In this document: positions 50,602 to 58,862 of the stretch, piece after piece
How the letters are laid out: the number at the start of each line of letters is the position of its first letter
How positions within the stretch are numbered: the stretch's first letter is position 1
DNA from: Ignavibacteria bacterium
Lineage (GTDB): Bacteria > Bacteroidota > Ignavibacteria > Kapaibacteriales > UBA4661
DNA length: 64,000 nucleotides
NCBI GenBank assembly: GCA_014654705.1
Contig: JACVZY010000027.1
Span: 1-64,000 of the forward strand
Reading direction: 5' to 3'
The notes under the pieces: generated by a model
What the model saw: only the letters and a program-made list of their open reading frames with translations
Told to the model about the DNA's origin: nothing
Database searches by the model: none
Program-made: the position numbers and the translations under genes

Positions 50602-51765
50602 ATGAAATCATCTGCAAAAAACCTTGCGCTGCGCATGAATACACGCTTTGTATTGCGTTGTGCATTGCAAGCTGCAGCACTCGTAGCGGCAGTACTCACA
50701 ATGTACGAATCAGCACAAGCACAAGCGCCGCTCGGAGGGCAACCGGCGGTACCGTTTATGCTTATTGGTCCCGATTCTCGTGCAAATGGTATGGGCGATG
50801 CCAATACCGGTATGGCAGAAGACCTGAACGCTGTCCACTGGAATCCGGCAGGGCTGGCATTTCAGTACGACCGTCAGGTATCGCTTGCGTTCTCACGCTG
50901 GCTTCCTCAGTTCAATGCTGATTTGTACTATGCTCGCGGAGCATATTCGCAGTATGTACCGGGTCTTCAAAGTACGATTGCTGTGGATTTCCTTCTTTTC
51001 AATTTAGGACAGTTTGTCCGAACCGACATACAAGGACGCGAACTTGGGCGCTTTAATTCTTTCGAGTTTGCGCTCACCGGAGCCATTGCTACGCAGGTAA
51101 CAGACGATATTGGTATTGGAGCCGGAATTAAATACATTCAGTCGAATTTAGGTGCAACTGCAGACAACGCAGGTGGTGGAGTTGGTCAAACAGTAGCATT
51201 CGATATTTCTGCGCTTTGGAAGCCACTAAAATTAAAAATTGGCGAAGCAGATCTAAGCGATCGTATTTCTTTCGGTGTCAATTTGAAAAACCTTGGTCCC
51301 TCGATGACCTACAATCAATTTTCTGACCCGCTTCCGATGCAAATGCGTTTTGGTCTTGCCGGAACACTTGTCCGTGATGAATTTAATGAGCTGAATTTTG
51401 CTGTTGACTACGCAAAACAGCTTGTTCGCCGTGATTCGGTCGGTGTTGGCTTTGACCGCGTTATTCCGGCAATCTTTACCGGCTGGGGTACGCGCGAATT
51501 TGAGCTTTCCGGTGGCTTGGAATACTGGTATGACCGTACCGTTGCTCTTCGTGGCGGCTATTACTTTGAGCCGGCACGTGTTTCCAACGCCATTCGCAAC
51601 TACTTTACCGTCGGTCTTGGCGTTCGCTTCGATATTTTCGAGGGTAATTTTAGCTATGTGCTGCCAACCCAAGTAAACAACCCGCTTGCAAACACCCTTC
51701 GTTTCTCGCTCATGGTCAACTTCAAAGACGGCAAGCAGCTATTGGGCATTAAGCCAGCAAAATAA
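50602..51765 (+). CDS. porV: T9SS outer-membrane protein PorV
   Basis: A 387-residue outer-membrane barrel of the FadL-like PorV/PorQ family. PorV collects cargo from the SprA translocon and hands it to PorU at the surface. Signal peptide residues 1-40 (ends SAQAQ). Typical segments are VPFMLIGPDSRANGMGDANTG, the first family signature, then AVHWNPAGLAF and many amphipathic strands to a C-terminal FSLMVNFKDGKQLL. The porU-porV order matches the well-studied Porphyromonas gingivalis arrangement. It ends at a strong bidirectional terminator. Confidence 0.95.
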   Translation: MKSSAKNLALRMNTRFVLRCALQAAALVAAVLTMYESAQAQAPLGGQPAVPFMLIGPDSRANGMGDANTGMAEDLNAVHWNPAGLAFQYDRQVSLAFSRWLPQFNADLYYARGAYSQYVPGLQSTIAVDFLLFNLGQFVRTDIQGRELGRFNSFEFALTGAIATQVTDDIGIGAGIKYIQSNLGATADNAGGGVGQTVAFDISALWKPLKLKIGEADLSDRISFGVNLKNLGPSMTYNQFSDPLPMQMRFGLAGTLVRDEFNELNFAVDYAKQLVRRDSVGVGFDRVIPAIFTGWGTREFELSGGLEYWYDRTVALRGGYYFEPARVSNAIRNYFTVGLGVRFDIFEGNFSYVLPTQVNNPLANTLRFSLMVNFKDGKQLLGIKPAK

Positions 51766-51780
51766 ATGTCCACCACAATA

Positions 51781-51818
51781 AAAAAGCCGTACAGGAAATA
51801 ATCCAGTACGGCTTTTTT
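51781..51818. terminator. Bidirectional intrinsic terminator between porV and tdk
   Basis: AAAAAGCCGTAC (51781-51792) pairs fully with GTACGGCTTTTT within 51806-51818, with a 13-base loop and T or A runs on both flanks. It serves the two convergent genes. Confidence 0.93.
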
Positions 51819-51838
51819 CGTTTAGAGTGTTTGTTTCT

Positions 51839-52432
51839 TTATTCCTCAATTGGCGATTCATAAAACGCTCTGTGCCGCGCTTCGTACTGGTCGCCATGAC
51901 CGACGACCACTAGTTCGTGGCTGTTCGTCATGCGCTGCGTCCGTGATGCCGGCAGTCCTGATTGCATACAGACAGCCATTGTTTTGGTGACGTATTCTGC
52001 GACAGCCATCAGATTCGGCATTGGACCAAAGGGTTTGCCGCGATAGTCCAGATCAAGTCCTGCTACAATCACACGCTTGCCCTCATTTGCCAGTTTCTCG
52101 CATATTTCCACAATACCGTCGTCGAAAAACTGTGCCTCGTCCACACCGATAACATCTGCATCCTGCGCCAATGCCACAATTTCAGATGAGTGCTTGACCA
52201 CGCGAGATTCTATGCGATGTTGGCTATGTGAAACGACCTCCGTTGCGCTATAACGGTCATCAATGATAGGCTTGAAGATTTCCACGCGCTGCTTGGCAAT
52301 TTGAGAGCGCCGCAGACGACGAATCAACTCTTCGGTTTTGCCGCTAAACATACATCCGGCAATGACTTCGATAGAGCCGTAGGGCAGAACATGGCGCTCT
52401 GTGGCAGGACGTTCGGTAAATGGCGTATTCAT
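51839..52432 (-). CDS. tdk: Thymidine kinase with degenerate zinc site
   Basis: A 197-residue type II thymidine kinase for dTMP salvage. The P-loop (GCMFSGKTEELIRRLRR), the ADVIGVDEAQFFDD segment with the catalytic Glu, and AGLDLDYRGKPFGPMP are intact. The C-terminal lasso/zinc part is not: relatives have CxxCG and, later, CxxC, but here the first reads AVCMQSGLPASRTQR (only the first Cys) and the second reads YEARHRAFYES (none). Three of four zinc ligands are thus replaced. The start is the ATG at MNTPFTER; a longer reading adds 28 residues unlike the family. Activity is still likely because all catalytic residues remain. Confidence 0.93.
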   Translation of the reverse strand: MNTPFTERPATERHVLPYGSIEVIAGCMFSGKTEELIRRLRRSQIAKQRVEIFKPIIDDRYSATEVVSHSQHRIESRVVKHSSEIVALAQDADVIGVDEAQFFDDGIVEICEKLANEGKRVIVAGLDLDYRGKPFGPMPNLMAVAEYVTKTMAVCMQSGLPASRTQRMTNSHELVVVGHGDQYEARHRAFYESPIEE

Positions 52433-52611
52433 GCTGCTTTGGGGGGAGAATATGTAAAAAAAATGCTCACTCTGCAAGGAACAAAGAAGCGGCTTACAAA
52501 TTACAATTTCCCACACGGAGCAAAAAATAACATTTTCAACAGAATGTACACATTGTTCCCAGGTTTGTGGTTCTTGCGGTTGTGGTTTTCAGGCTTTTGC
52601 TCAAAAACGCT

Positions 52612-53805
52612 CTAAAACTCCAGGTTGAAAAGATAGTTGAATTGCCGCTTTGCGGCGGATTTAGGCGCAAGGCTGACAGCCATGTTCCGCAAATGCGCTT
52701 TGGTTCCGCCCCAATTCGTGATTTTACCAATTCGGTACGATGTATTGACCACAAAATGCGCTTTTTTCATTCGGCTAGTCTCGTAATGCTTGAAAGCAGC
52801 ACCCAGACTTGTCTCCAGTGAAAGTGCTTCCGCTAGTGCATAAGCGTCTTCAATAGCTTGGCAGCCGCCTTGCCCCATATTGGGCGTTGTGGCGTGTGCG
52901 GCATCGCCAAGCAGCACGACACGCCCTTTGTGCCACGAAGAAATCGGCGCAAAATCCCAAATGTCATTCCGTATAATTTTCGATTCATCCGCCGCCGCAA
53001 GCATTTCCAGCAAGTACAGCGGGAAATCGCTATACAGTTCTGCCAGGCGCTGACGAATTGTTCCGGGGGTATCGTTACCGCCGTGCGGTGCACAGGTTGT
53101 TGCGTAGAAATATACTTGCTCGGCGTTCACGTGCGAGTATCCGAGTCGTACTCCGGGCTTGGTGCTCCACATTTCCGTTGCCGCGCTTGCTTCCGGCATC
53201 CTAAAATTCACAATCCCCCGCCAACACGTTTGCCCCGAATAACGATAGTCCGTCGCGCCAAAAAGAGCTGTCCGCACCACCGAACGAATACCATCTGCGC
53301 CGATAAGAATATCGCCCATTGCGGTAGAACCGTCTTCAAATTGTACAGTGACACCGTTTTCATGTTGCTCTATGCCCGTACACCGTTTTGCGAGATGCAG
53401 TGTATTTGGTTTGAGTTGTGCTATAAGGTGTTCTTGTAGCACGGCACGATGAATGGGTACGAGCGGCAGACGGCTTGTGCTCATCTCTGAGGGAGAAAAA
53501 CTTTGCAACATTCGCCCTGTTGTGTCAGAAATGCAACTGCTTGTCACATTAAAACCACCGGAAATAATTTCGTCCAAAAATCCCAAACGCTGAAAAACTG
53601 TGAGAGCATTCGGCGCAACCCATATTCCTGCACCAACGGCGTGTATTTCCGGTGCAGCCTCATAGACGTGCGCATCCACGCCGCGCTGCTGCAAGGCAAT
53701 GGCAGTCGTCAAACCGCCAATACCCCCACCGATAATAACGGCTTTCCGAGCAAGTGTTTGTGCGATGGATATATTTTTCGTGCCTGTTTGTGTGTGCATA
53801 TTCAT
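52612..53805 (-). CDS. FAD-dependent aromatic-type monooxygenase
   Basis: A 397-residue group A flavoprotein hydroxylase. It has the Rossmann dinucleotide motif VIIGGGIGGLTTAIALQQRG (residues about 23-42), the DG motif IGADGIRSVVR and the GD motif VVLLGDAAHATTPNMGQGGCQAIEDAYALA. Relatives include salicylate- and 3-hydroxybenzoate hydroxylases, zeaxanthin epoxidase and TetX-like enzymes; the substrate cannot be chosen from the sequence. No N-terminal signal peptide. It is transcribed divergently from a TetR regulator, and an operator-like palindrome adjoins its promoter, so it is probably induced by its own substrate or a toxic compound. Confidence 0.9.
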   Translation of the reverse strand: MNMHTQTGTKNISIAQTLARKAVIIGGGIGGLTTAIALQQRGVDAHVYEAAPEIHAVGAGIWVAPNALTVFQRLGFLDEIISGGFNVTSSCISDTTGRMLQSFSPSEMSTSRLPLVPIHRAVLQEHLIAQLKPNTLHLAKRCTGIEQHENGVTVQFEDGSTAMGDILIGADGIRSVVRTALFGATDYRYSGQTCWRGIVNFRMPEASAATEMWSTKPGVRLGYSHVNAEQVYFYATTCAPHGGNDTPGTIRQRLAELYSDFPLYLLEMLAAADESKIIRNDIWDFAPISSWHKGRVVLLGDAAHATTPNMGQGGCQAIEDAYALAEALSLETSLGAAFKHYETSRMKKAHFVVNTSYRIGKITNWGGTKAHLRNMAVSLAPKSAAKRQFNYLFNLEF

Positions 53806-53832
53806 TTTTTTTGTAGTTTTGAATGGGACAAA

Positions 53833-53849
53833 TGACCTAAATTAGGACA
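53833..53849. promoter_or_regulatory. Candidate TetR operator
   Basis: TGACCTAAATTAGGACA is an almost perfect palindrome (exact core CCTAAATTAGG at 53836-53846). A second TTAGGACAAA copy at 53861-53870 touches the -7 box of the monooxygenase promoter. Length and symmetry fit a TetR-family dimer; that the neighbouring TetR binds here is inference. Confidence 0.65.
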
Positions 53850-53866
53850 AAAGGACTATTTTAGGA

Positions 53867-53897
53867 CAAACATACTAAAACTATTTCCCCTTGCCAA
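53867..53897 (-). promoter_or_regulatory. Monooxygenase promoter
   Basis: On the minus strand TTG (53895-53897) and TATGTTTG (53867-53874) are 20 bases apart, the same form as at both tRNA genes. Its -7 box overlaps the second TTAGGACAAA operator half-site, which fits repression by blocking RNA polymerase. A weaker plus-strand -7-like TAGTTTTG for tetR lies at 53814-53821. Confidence 0.7.
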
Positions 53898-53913
53898 GTA
53901 AAATCGTTGTACG

Positions 53914-54669
53914 ATGAAAACTAACACTTCAAACGCTCACATAATCTCTCCCAAGCCCCTGACAACCAAAGGGCGCATCTTGGAAGCCGCACGTATTCTC
54001 TTTAATCAGCACGGTACGGACGAAGTGAGCACGCGCCAAATCGCCACAGAACTCGGCATCAGTCATGGAAATCTATGCTACCATTTCCCTCACAAGGAAG
54101 ACATTATCGAAGCGCTCTACAAGCAGCTTGCTGAGGCGATGAACGCTCAGGTCTTGGCGCTTCAAGCTGTGCCGGAGAAAGAGCCGACGACGCAAAAAAC
54201 AAAGCGCACTTCCACAAAAAAAACTCATCTCCCCATAGTACCTGAAAACCAAGCGCCCATCTCGCTCCAAGGGCTACTTGCAGGAACGGTCAGTAGTTTC
54301 GAGATACTGTATCAATACAAATTTTTGATGCTGGATTTTGTCAGTGTGATGCGCAAACTGCCGTCAGTGCGGGCGCACTATACAGAATTGGTACGGCTTC
54401 GGAAGCAGCAATTCGCTGCACTACGTGAGCAATGTGTTCGTGAGGGCTGGATGAAAGCAGAAGTAGCGGGACGGCTTGATGAAACGATGAACGAGGCGCT
54501 GTTTATTGTAGGAGATTTTTGGATGGCATCGGCAGAAATTTTGTACGAAGGTGAGGAAAGCAAAAAAATTCCATACTATGCAAAGGTCATGGAAGCTTTG
54601 ATGGTACCGCTTCTCACGGAAAAAGGCTTGCGTGAACTGGCAGCGACTACCCCCGCCGAAGCCGTGTAA
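53914..54669 (+). CDS. TetR-family transcriptional regulator
   Basis: A 251-residue regulator. The N-terminal helix-turn-helix is clear (TKGRILEAARILFNQHGTDEVSTRQIATELGISHGNLCYHFPHKEDIIEAL, residues about 20-70). The C-terminal ligand domain is longer than usual because of a Lys/Thr/Pro-rich insert (about 90-120). It probably represses the divergent FAD monooxygenase through the palindrome in the 108-base gap. Its last 23 bases overlap the 3' end of the convergent miaA gene, so the two transcripts are complementary at their ends. Confidence 0.9.
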   Translation: MKTNTSNAHIISPKPLTTKGRILEAARILFNQHGTDEVSTRQIATELGISHGNLCYHFPHKEDIIEALYKQLAEAMNAQVLALQAVPEKEPTTQKTKRTSTKKTHLPIVPENQAPISLQGLLAGTVSSFEILYQYKFLMLDFVSVMRKLPSVRAHYTELVRLRKQQFAALREQCVREGWMKAEVAGRLDETMNEALFIVGDFWMASAEILYEGEESKKIPYYAKVMEALMVPLLTEKGLRELAATTPAEAV

Positions 54670-55639
54670 TGATGCTGTGCGCAATCTCCTCCGGTGTTCC
54701 CGATAGCCATTCTATGCGGTCATCGCGGCGGAACCATGTCATTTGGCGTTTTGCGTAGCGACGTGTGTTTTGCTGTGTTAGCTCCACTGCGCGCTCCAGC
54801 GTTATTTCGCCGCGAAGATGCGACATTGCTTCCTTGTAGCCAACGGTGTTGAGGGAGTTCAAATCGGGCGAGTACCCAAGTGCAAGAACAGAAGCCATTT
54901 CTTCCAGAAGTCCATCCGTGAACATGGCGGCAGCACGAGCATTGATGCGGGCGTACAGTTCTTCCCGTTCAACGTGGACACCGAAAAAGCGCGTCTTAAA
55001 TGAACGCCCTACGTGCGATGTGGTATGAGCCTCCGAAAGTGCAACACCAGTTGCACGATAGTATTCAAGCGCACGAATGATGCGACGTGGGTTCATGTCG
55101 GTATATTTCTTTGCCGATGCAGGGTCAACTTTTTCCAACTCCGCGAAAAGCGGTACTATGCCTTGCGTCTCAAACTCTGCTTGCAAGGCAAAGCGCTCTT
55201 TTTCAATAATCTCATTGTACGCCGCATCATCACTTACTTCCGATGCTTCTTCAAAAAAACCATCACAGAGCGCCTGTACATACAGCCCCGCACCGCCAAC
55301 AATAACAGGCAGTTTACCGCGCTGGCGAATAGTGAGAACCGTTTCTGCGGCTTCAGTGCCAAAATCGCCCGCGCTGAAGCGCTCATCAGGGTTTTTACAA
55401 TCAATAAAATGGTGCGGCACGGTCTCTAAATCTTCCCGCGACGGCTTCGCAGTGCCAATGGTGAGGTAGCGATAGATTTGGCGGGAATCAGCAGAAATAA
55501 TTTCGACGGGAAAAGCAAAATCATTATGCAAGCCCAGCAAAAATGACAGTTCAAGTGAGGTTGCTGTCTTGCCGGAAGCAGTCGCTCCCACAATCGCAAT
55601 AGCGTCGGGTCGCTGTGATTCCACGTGTTTGTTCATCAT
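54647..55639 (-). CDS. miaA: tRNA dimethylallyltransferase
   Basis: A 330-residue MiaA that adds the isopentenyl group to A37 of tRNAs reading UNN codons. The P-loop IVGATASGKTATSLEL, the ISADSRQIYRYLTIGTAKPS segment, and VGGAGLYVQALCDG are canonical, as is the C-terminal QQNTRRYAKRQMTWFRRD tRNA-binding part. The start is the ATG that overlaps the pcm stop codon (TAATG), implying coupled translation; an ATG four codons earlier is also in frame. The 3' end overlaps the convergent tetR gene by 23 bases. Confidence 0.95.
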   Translation of the reverse strand: MMNKHVESQRPDAIAIVGATASGKTATSLELSFLLGLHNDFAFPVEIISADSRQIYRYLTIGTAKPSREDLETVPHHFIDCKNPDERFSAGDFGTEAAETVLTIRQRGKLPVIVGGAGLYVQALCDGFFEEASEVSDDAAYNEIIEKERFALQAEFETQGIVPLFAELEKVDPASAKKYTDMNPRRIIRALEYYRATGVALSEAHTTSHVGRSFKTRFFGVHVEREELYARINARAAAMFTDGLLEEMASVLALGYSPDLNSLNTVGYKEAMSHLRGEITLERAVELTQQNTRRYAKRQMTWFRRDDRIEWLSGTPEEIAHSIITRLRRG

Positions 55640-56337
55640 TACTCGCTCCATCCCTGAGCACCCAGAAGCGGCACAAAACGGAAGGTTTGGAATTCCTCTG
55701 CCTGAAAAGCATCCGCTCCTATGCCTGCATGAAGCCTTGTGATGCGATACAATCGTTGGTACGCCTGGGAACCGACCGGCACGACCATCCTCCCACCAAC
55801 AGCAAGCTGCTGTGCGAGTGCTTCCGGCACATCCGGCGAACCGGCAGTAACAATGATTGCATCAAACGGCGCATTCTCACTCCAGCCGAGTGTACCATCG
55901 GAAAGACGCATTGCAGCTTGCACTTCAAGCATAGCAAATCGTTTTTGGGCTACTGCGAATAGTTCGGGAACGCGCTCCACCGTAAAAATATGACGAACGC
56001 CCATTGCAGCAAAAATAGCAGCCTGATAGCCGCTCCCTGTGCCGATTTCGAGCACTTTGTATGCTGGAATTTGTTCGGGTGCAGGCGCAAGTAGTTCGCT
56101 CATAAACGCGACGGTGTACGGCTGCGAAATTGTCTGCCCCGCGCCAATGGGCAGCGAGACGTTCTCATAGGCGCGTGCTTGCAATGCTTTGGGCAGAAAA
56201 TCCTCACGTGGTACGGCAGCAAGTGCTTGCAAGACCAGATTGTTCTTGATTCCCTTCGTACGAAGCTCCTTCAAGAGCGCTTGCTTTTGCGCCTCTCGTA
56301 CGGTTGAGCGGGTGAATGTAGATACGTGGTCAAGCAT
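55639..56337 (-). CDS. pcm: Protein-L-isoaspartate O-methyltransferase
   Basis: A 232-residue SAM-dependent enzyme that repairs isoaspartyl damage in proteins. The N-terminal helix and PREDFLPKALQARAYENVSLPIGAGQTISQPY match the family's substrate region; the SAM motif is VLEIGTGSGYQAAIFA, followed by FDAIIVTAGSPDVPEALAQQL and LAVGGRMVVPVG. Length is typical. It overlaps miaA by a TAATG junction, so both are probably translated from one mRNA. Confidence 0.95.
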   Translation of the reverse strand: MLDHVSTFTRSTVREAQKQALLKELRTKGIKNNLVLQALAAVPREDFLPKALQARAYENVSLPIGAGQTISQPYTVAFMSELLAPAPEQIPAYKVLEIGTGSGYQAAIFAAMGVRHIFTVERVPELFAVAQKRFAMLEVQAAMRLSDGTLGWSENAPFDAIIVTAGSPDVPEALAQQLAVGGRMVVPVGSQAYQRLYRITRLHAGIGADAFQAEEFQTFRFVPLLGAQGWSE

Positions 56338-56373
56338 TTGCCGTTGAAATAAAGAGAATGTACGATAAATTTA

Positions 56374-57495
56374 TCATCTGGGCACAGCACCAATGCCGGG
56401 AGCGCTTGGAAGCGTGATTTTTCCATCCACAAAGGTAATCCCTTTGAAGGCATCGTTTTTGATAAGCAGTGCGCCGTCGAGGTCAGCCCAATCCACCATC
56501 GGCGTTAAGTGTGCTGCTGCTGTAATCCCGCATGAAGTCTCGGTCATGCAACCAATCATCACTTTCATCCCGAATGCCCTCGCAAGCGCTATCATTTTGT
56601 GCGCCTCGCGTAAACCTGCCGTTTTCATCAATTTCAGATTCACACCGTGATATGCGCCTCTCATTTTCACTAGGTCTGGCAAGCGCTTAATTGCTTCATC
56701 CGCCATGACCGGAATGGGGCTGCGTTCGGTAATCCATGCGTTTTCGTCCACCATTTCTTTCGGCATCGGCTGTTCAATCAGCACGGCACCTTTTTCTTTA
56801 AGAAAATGAATCGTCTCCAATGCTTTTTCTTTATTCTTCCATCCTTGATTTGCGTCGGTGACAAGCGGTTTGTCGGACACCGAGCGCACAGCTTCAATGA
56901 TTTCGCGGTCGTTGTCGCGCCCCAGCTTGATTTTGAGCAATTTGAACTGCGGGTCAACTTCTTGGACTTTTTGTCGAACCACTTCCGGCGTGTCAATGCC
57001 AATCGTGAAGACAGTATTCGGCGTTTTTGCTTTGTTGAAGCCCCACATATTGTACAAAGGCTGCCCCATAATTTTTCCTGCCAAATCGTGCAGGGCAATA
57101 TCCACCGATGCTTTCGCGGCAGTATTGTTCACATCAATCGCGTCAATATCACTCAAAATCGTTTCCAATTCGAGCGGATTTTCATATTTCGACAAATCTA
57201 CCTTGCTGAGAAATTTCGTCACGCTTTCTTGCGACTCGCCCAAGTACGGCGGCATTGAGGCTTCGCCGTAGCCTTTGAATTTACCGTATTCTATCGTCGT
57301 CAGCACAACAGGCGTAGTCGTGCGGGTATTGACCGCAACGCCGAATGGATGCCGCAATTCAAGCGTATAGGGCTTGAAGGTGAGTTTCATCCGTGCCGCA
57401 GGAACGGCATTCGGATAGGCAAAATTGAGCGATGGCGTAAGCACGGAAGCGGCTCCGCCGAGAGCTGTGGTCGCAAAAAAATCGCGTCGGTTCAT
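56374..57495 (-). CDS. Tat-exported dipeptide epimerase (enolase superfamily)
   Basis: A 373-residue member of the mandelate racemase/muconate-lactonizing enolase superfamily, closest in pattern to L-Ala-D/L-Glu epimerases. Catalytic features: KLLKIKLGRD (KxK), DANQGW (metal Asp), EQPMPKEM (metal Glu), ADEAIKRL (metal Asp) and LKLMKTAGL (the opposite-face Lys). The N terminus NRRDFFATTALGGAASVLTPS has the twin-arginine signal form (RRxFF) and suggests export after folding, where it may recycle peptidoglycan peptides. Other dipeptides cannot be excluded. It sits just upstream of pcm on the same strand, 36 bases apart. Confidence 0.88.
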   Translation of the reverse strand: MNRRDFFATTALGGAASVLTPSLNFAYPNAVPAARMKLTFKPYTLELRHPFGVAVNTRTTTPVVLTTIEYGKFKGYGEASMPPYLGESQESVTKFLSKVDLSKYENPLELETILSDIDAIDVNNTAAKASVDIALHDLAGKIMGQPLYNMWGFNKAKTPNTVFTIGIDTPEVVRQKVQEVDPQFKLLKIKLGRDNDREIIEAVRSVSDKPLVTDANQGWKNKEKALETIHFLKEKGAVLIEQPMPKEMVDENAWITERSPIPVMADEAIKRLPDLVKMRGAYHGVNLKLMKTAGLREAHKMIALARAFGMKVMIGCMTETSCGITAAAHLTPMVDWADLDGALLIKNDAFKGITFVDGKITLPSAPGIGAVPR

Positions 57496-57641
57496 AGTGA
57501 TTAGCTCGTTTCAAAAAGGGGAAATAGTAGTTCAGTTTTTGGGGGCACGGATTTTGACGGAGAAACGGATATTCACCGATGGAGAAATATCTGAATCCGT
57601 CCAAATCCTTCGACTATCCGTCCCATCTGTGTCCAAATCTT

Positions 57642-58709
57642 TTACGCATGGTGCGCAAGTACACCACGCAATGCCGCTAGAAAATTTTCAATATCCTCTT
57701 CGGTTGTGTCAAACGCTGTCATCCAGCGCACTTCGTTTTTAGCTTCGTTCCAGACATAAAAAAAGTATTGTTCCTGAAGCGGCGCAATACAGTCATGCGG
57801 AAGCGTTGCAAATATCGCATTTGCTTGAACACGCTGCGTGATGCGTACTTGCGAGAACGCCCCAACACCTTCCGCCAAGCGCTGCGCCATGCTATTGGCG
57901 TGGGAGGCATTTTTCAGCCAAAGGTCTTCTTCCAAGAGCGCGAGGAATTGCGCCGCCGCAAAGCGCATTTTTGAGCAAAGCTGCATACTTTGTTTGCGAA
58001 GGAAAGGTGCATCGGAAGCAAGCTGGGAAGCGGTGTCGGGGTTACAGAAAACGACAGCTTCGCCAAACATCAAACCATTTTTCGTACCACCAAAACTCAC
58101 CGCATCAATCCCCACATCGGTCGTAAAAGCGTGAATTGGCAGATTGAGACTCGCCGCAGCATTGCTGAGACGCGCCCCGTCCATAAAGACGTACATCCCG
58201 TGTTTACGCGCAAGAGCAGTAATGGCACGGAGTTCCTCCGGCGAATAGACAGTTCCGTATTCGCTCGATTGCGTCAGGACAATGACTTTCGGCTGCGAAT
58301 GATGCTGGTCGCCGAAGCCGTACAGGTGCGGCTGTATCAACTCCGGCGTGAGTTTGCCATTGGGAGCAGCAATGGTGATAAGTTTGCAGCCCGTAAATTT
58401 TTCGGGAGCGCCACATTCATCTGCGTTCACGTGCGCGGTCTCGGCGCAGATGATGGCGTGAAAAGGTCGCGTCATGGCTTGCAGCGCAATCACATTCGCC
58501 CCAGTGCCGTTGAAGGCAAAAAAGACGCGACTGTGTTCGCCGAAGTGTGATTGTATGCGTTCTGTTGCTTCTTGTGTGAGCGGGTCAGCGCCGTAAGCGA
58601 GTGCGTGCCCAGTGTTGGCGTTTGCGAGTGCTGCGATGACCGCAGGATGCGCTCCGGCGTTGTTGTCGCTGGCAAAACTTTTGAATGTGGTGTGCGAGGT
58701 ATTCTGCAT
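57642..58709 (-). CDS. ltaE: Low-specificity threonine aldolase
   Basis: A 355-residue PLP enzyme of the beta-eliminating lyase family that splits threonine or allo-threonine into glycine and acetaldehyde. The N-terminal FASDNNAGAHPAVIAAL, the HALAYGADPLTQEA segment, HVNADECGAPE (His stacks on PLP), the MDGARLSNAAASL metal/PLP region and the Schiff-base lysine in SFGGTKNGLMFGEAV are all recognisable. Length is normal. No neighbour suggests a dedicated pathway; the epimerase gene downstream is 146 bases away. Confidence 0.92.
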   Translation of the reverse strand: MQNTSHTTFKSFASDNNAGAHPAVIAALANANTGHALAYGADPLTQEATERIQSHFGEHSRVFFAFNGTGANVIALQAMTRPFHAIICAETAHVNADECGAPEKFTGCKLITIAAPNGKLTPELIQPHLYGFGDQHHSQPKVIVLTQSSEYGTVYSPEELRAITALARKHGMYVFMDGARLSNAAASLNLPIHAFTTDVGIDAVSFGGTKNGLMFGEAVVFCNPDTASQLASDAPFLRKQSMQLCSKMRFAAAQFLALLEEDLWLKNASHANSMAQRLAEGVGAFSQVRITQRVQANAIFATLPHDCIAPLQEQYFFYVWNEAKNEVRWMTAFDTTEEDIENFLAALRGVLAHHA

Positions 58710-58862
58710 AATATTGGGAAGTAATCAACAAAAAATGCCGCCGCAATTTGGTAATTATTTGGGAGATTTCATAATTCCGCTGCGCCGAAGAGTGAGGAAT
58801 TACGCCGCCTTTTCACTGGCAGATACAACAACGATTCAAAGAATCATCATGCTTCCTCTACA

